Origin: Metallyticus violacea
Taxonomy: Eukaryota > Arthropoda > Insecta > Mantodea > Metallyticidae
DNA: 64,000 nt
Direction of reading: 5' to 3'
Assembly (NCBI GenBank): GCA_030762175.1
Contig: CM060833.1
Span: 3,792,501-3,856,500, forward strand
The first letter of the stretch is position 1. Every line of letters begins with the position of its first letter. The notes under the pieces were generated by a model. The model did not search any database and had not been told where the DNA came from. It worked only from the letters and a program-made list of their open reading frames with translations. Below are positions 60,354-64,000 of the stretch, piece by piece. The position numbers and the translations under genes are program-made.

Positions 60354-61074
60354 TGCATTTCACAGTGCACGCTTTATATAAGCATTGTATGGAATTGTTA
60401 ACAACTCTTTTACTTTTGCAATCCTATTAGAAATCAGTGTTTTGTGTGTTCATGGTAAGATTACAAGAAATCTGTGATGTAATAACATAACATGTATGTT
60501 CTCTATCAGCATGCAGGAAATGGCTGCATTTGTTTCTAAGGTAGTACTCTTCAAAGCCTACAATTAGTAAAATGTATTGTACCCCATGACCAACTCAGAT
60601 TAACATATTGTACATTACATGGTTGTTGGTATATCATCCAATAGTTATTGCATATAATTTATATTAAAATGTACTTTCAGGATTACTGTCATTTAGATGT
60701 GCTTTATTTATAACTATGAATTAAATATTGTAACAACAAGAGCAGCCATATTCTGCTCATGTCTTGCAGAATAACAACTAAAGATGTACATTGCAGGAAA
60801 CTGAGAGACAGAAAGAGATGAAAGATACTATTTTGTACTTTGTAGATATTGTATTTGAAAAATCCAACATATGTAACATTTATTCTTAAAAGATGTTTTA
60901 TAGTACAGAATATAGGATTTTAAATTCTATTTTTAATGGAAAATATGTGGTGTTAGAATCTTATGTCATTGTATAGATTGAATGTTAAATAAATGAAAGT
61001 TTATTATACAATATTTAAGTGTTATTCATATTGTGTAAACTTACTATAAAACAGCAGTTTAATTTTACCACTAT

Positions 61075-61740
61075 ACAAGGTGTGACTGTAATAATGCCTG
61101 CACAGCAAGAAGATTGGCAAACTTGGCAAGTTATCATGCCAGCTTGAGATGTGAATTGCAAGCATTTTGTTGAACGCGTGCATGTACAAGGTAGACTTCC
61201 TTCATAAGTTTACAGCCCAACTTGCTTTTAGAGGTAAGAAAAAGAAAACAATGTCACTTTACAACATAGTCTACATTTTCACGTCTTTGAATTAATATTT
61301 TTATGCCTTAGAAAAAATAATCTGAATATTTTCCTACAAAATGTTCTAAAACTGCTTCCTTCGCCATACTTTCATAGTTAACATTTATTTCCCACGCGTG
61401 TTTAATTTTGAGAAAATAAAAGGAAAGTCATCGAATAAGTATAAATTGATATGGGGAATACGTGTTTGAGAGGCAGTATTAATCCGGTGGTAATTGCTAA
61501 CATTCCACACGATACAATGTTTACGATAGCGAAACAGCATTTGCAAGTTGTGGCTATTCTGAGTGAGTGCACAACCCCGAGCAGTGCTCCGTTGTGCGAT
61601 TTCTCTGGGCAAAAGGTGTAGAATCAAAGAATATTCATAAAGAAATGCCTCCTGTCTACGGTGAGAAGTGCCTGTCACATCAAGCTGTTTTCAATTGGAT
61701 GCAGAAGTTAATCTCGAGGGCGGACACTTATCGAAGACGA
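61075..61740 (+). pseudogene. mariner 5' end with N-terminal HTH
   Basis: ACAAGGTGTGACTGTAATAA at 61075 resembles a mariner terminus. At 61575-61725 the frame reads EQCSVVRFLWAKGVESKNIH then KEMPPVYGEKCLSHQAVFNW, the HTH_48-type DNA-binding domain of mariner/SETMAR transposases. The frame then drifts and the catalytic domain is absent. CpG sites are preserved here. Confidence 0.7.
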
Positions 61741-62141
61741 ACACAACTTCGGCCAGCGACGGAGATTGCGTACAGACACTTTCACCCCCTCCCATTTCTA
61801 ACGCTTTTGTACCTCTGCCTCTCCAGATACTTTCAGTCCGCTGAAATTGCCGATCGTAGCTCTCTGGTTTTTAAATCCAATTTAAACTAATGATCACCGA
61901 ACGCAAAATAGCCCGATAGTGCTCAATTACGATAACAACGCCTAAATATGTTTTATTGCAATAATTTCTTTAATTTGCCTTCAGTCACAACAGGAGCAAT
62001 GTATTCCAGTGTCAGCATCTCTACTGATTGGCTCTCGCTTCATTTATCTTCTGTTTTCTCGGACTAATCGAAACCTCAATTCTTTTACCGCTGAATACCG
62101 TTCACTATATAATCTATCCAAGCGACAGGGTCGGTTCGTAA

Positions 62142-62980
62142 GTTGGTGCAACCCTACCTCCACCTAAAGAGTTTAAGTTCAAAACAATATCGAGTACCTA
62201 TTACACAGTTTAAGTATAAAAATATGCAATAATATATACTCACTGTTTTAGACCAATTATTACACAACTGAAGGCTGATAAAGTAAAAACTACTATATTT
62301 CAAAATAAATTACAAATATCAGGGTTTATACAACAGGTATAAGAGGAAAATGCAAATTTAAAAAAGCATATTGATGAATTACAAAAGATTCGCTCTTTGT
62401 GCTTCATTTTATGTAAATTCAATAATGCATCGAAATGGTCCCATAGAAAATCCAAGTTACAAACAATAGTGCCATTCCAACCGCTTCAATATAATCGGAG
62501 CTAAATGCAGTACCAATTTAAGTAACATGTTAACAGCTGAAAAAGTTGTAATTTTGTAGCTACAAATTATAAAACAAGTAGGTAAATCACTATATCACTT
62601 AAGGTAACATTTAAAAACTGTAGCTAATCGAAGTCTCAGACGAAATATATTTAGCAAGCTGACAATGCTCTGAGTTGCTATGTAAACGGGGTAGCCAATC
62701 AACAACACCCATTTCTCCCCGCTCTAAATATTGACAACCGTCCGACGCTCTGTTTCGGCTGTACTTATCTCGGAGCATAAAGTAAGCGTCTAAATGAAAT
62801 ATCGTAAGTACGTTCTGACGGGATTGGGCTATACCAGAGGTGAAGCAACCCTCTATTACCAATAAATGCGTATATCAGCACTAAGAAATTGTTTAAATTT
62901 AAATGAAAAACGGAAAACCATGAAATTAATAGATGCCTATGTTCTGGAGTGCAGCCGGGCTATACCTGCTTCACCTGAAA
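62142..62980 (+). repeat. Family R interspersed repeat, copy 3
   Basis: Starts GTTGGTGCAACCCTACCTCC, ends CTATACCTGCTTCACCTGAA, and aligns with copies 1 and 2 throughout. Landmarks are AAGGCTGATAAAGTAAAAAC, ATATTTAGCAAGCTG, CTCGGAGCATAAAGTAAGCG. No long conserved open frame. CpG sites are kept. Confidence 0.85.
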
Positions 62981-62984
62981 AACC

Positions 62985-64000
62985 GCATTTTTAATCTGTT
63001 TTTAATTTCTGCAGAAGTAATTCTTTCCTTTGTAAACACAATAATAATGTACGGTACTAAACATTCAACATTGTGAAAATTTACGCACCTGTAGCTATTC
63101 ATATGACTCTGTTCAAGACAATGGCAGACATAAGCTTTGCTTGATTGTTGAATAGTAATAATCAAAGGCTATTTCACAATTTGAAATCTCTACCTCACAT
63201 CTCAAATTTGATCAGTCATCATCAAATTCCACATCAAGGTAAAAAAATCAGCAACAGAGCCTCTAAAAATTCTTCAATAGGCCTATGGTCATACTCCAGT
63301 GGCCCCTAGACCCACCTCATCACGGGCTCGGGGTCTTCAGTTACGCCCCTGACCAGATTATTTTATTCAACTTTATAACGCTACAACAATCAGTCCTTTA
63401 AAACTGGAAGCAAAATTTTCTGGGAATGAATGCTACTGCTGGTTCTAAAATTAACAATAAGACTTGGATTGAAATTAGAATTGGAAGTTTGTAAAATGTT
63501 GATGCTTTTCTTAATATGGATAATTAATATTTTTATCTCGAATTTAAAAGATTTAATTAGATATAAGTTCATTGTAGTGACGAGAGGGGACGTTTCAGGT
63601 GATGCATACACATAATGATTGATAGGTAATATATTCTAATCTCATTTACTCCCACCTCCTCCAATCAAATACTCCTCAAAGTTAACATTGGTGTGCACCA
63701 CAACTGCAAACGAGATAATAACCGTAAATACAAATTTCGCGGAAATAGAAAATGCGTACAAACGTACGTGGTTTTTTCCCGCATAAAAACATGTTTAGCA
63801 ATAGTTATAGGAAATTAAAAGTTTAAATATTAGGGAGGGGGTTATGTAAACAGCAACCTTCTAAGGAAAACTGCTCTTGATCTGCGTTTAGGTAAATTAT
63901 CAGGGTGTTTTTACGCTGCAATTCACAGTTTCATACACTGAGAAAAAACGTAATTTAAACAAATATACATTTATTGATTAAATGTTAACTTGGGGGTTTA
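62985..64000. other. No recognised gene; possible DNA-transposon end near 63350
   Basis: The complement near 63352 reads CAGGGGCGTAACTGAAGACC, which looks like the end of a DNA transposon, but its partner is not in the window. Nothing else was recognised. Confidence 0.3.

Noticed and set aside
1..64000. CRISPR arrays, rRNA genes, bacterial operons
   Set aside because: No regularly spaced short repeats with unique spacers, no rRNA sequence, and the gene found is spliced.

Overview
This is a window of animal nuclear DNA, almost certainly from an arthropod and most likely an insect with a large, repeat-rich, AT-rich genome. There are no operons or bacterial gene features. The repeat set (Penelope-like elements, mariner/Tc1, hAT, piggyBac, tRNA-derived SINEs, LINEs with RNase H) and the spliced gene fit that reading. 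The species cannot be fixed from the sequence; a hemimetabolous insect (cockroach/termite-like) is only a guess.

The one host gene I can support is the 3' end of a PAQR-family seven-transmembrane protein of the MMD (monocyte-to-macrophage differentiation factor, PAQR10/11) type on the + strand. It has an internal exon at 13661-13913 and a terminal exon at 19824-20015, separated by a 5.9 kb intron full of transposons. Exons for the N-terminal half were not found in the window.

Layout. 1-2.4 kb: unrecognised, CpG-containing DNA. 2.4-3.65 kb: a copy of an unclassified ~830 bp repeat (family R) bracketed by two SINE B copies. 4.2-5.25 kb: decayed piggyBac. 5.6-8.1 kb: SINEs. 9.5 kb: mariner fragment. 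10.8-12.0 kb: tandem array upstream of the first visible exon. 12.1-13.3 kb: LINE tail and SINEs. 13.66-20.0 kb: MMD exons, with a Penelope-like element (PLE) fragment containing a 927 bp mariner in the intron. 21.1-23.7 kb: hAT with a BED finger. 25-26.5 kb: mariner piece and a PLE piece with hammerhead ribozymes. 27.4-29.7 kb: the best-preserved PLE (reverse transcriptase plus GIY-YIG). 29.9-32.1 kb: two RNase H LINE remnants. 33.1 kb: PLE terminal hairpin. 34.9-36.4 kb: mariner with a nested SINE. 37.5-39.3 kb: complete hAT insertion with an 8 bp target duplication. 39.6-40.8 kb: second R copy with a nested SINE. 41-49 kb: mariner, PLE, LINE, SINE and Tc1 remnants and paired hammerheads. 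52.8 and 54.9 kb: solo PLE terminal hairpins. 57-59.5 kb: PLE and LINE remnants. 61-64 kb: CpG-containing DNA with a mariner 5' end and the third R copy.

The most interesting signals are: (1) a family of hammerhead-ribozyme cores carried in the terminal repeats of PLE remnants, including a 202 bp solo insertion whose hairpin arms enclose a complete core and which is flanked by a 13 bp target duplication; (2) a domain from roughly 3.6 to 60 kb where CpG looks depleted, supported by three copies of repeat R that lost CpG sites only in the middle copy; (3) a tandem array in which the units carry splice-donor-like and splice-acceptor-like motifs; (4) a tandemly triplicated GIY-YIG segment inside a PLE, with a mariner inserted at an exact TA.
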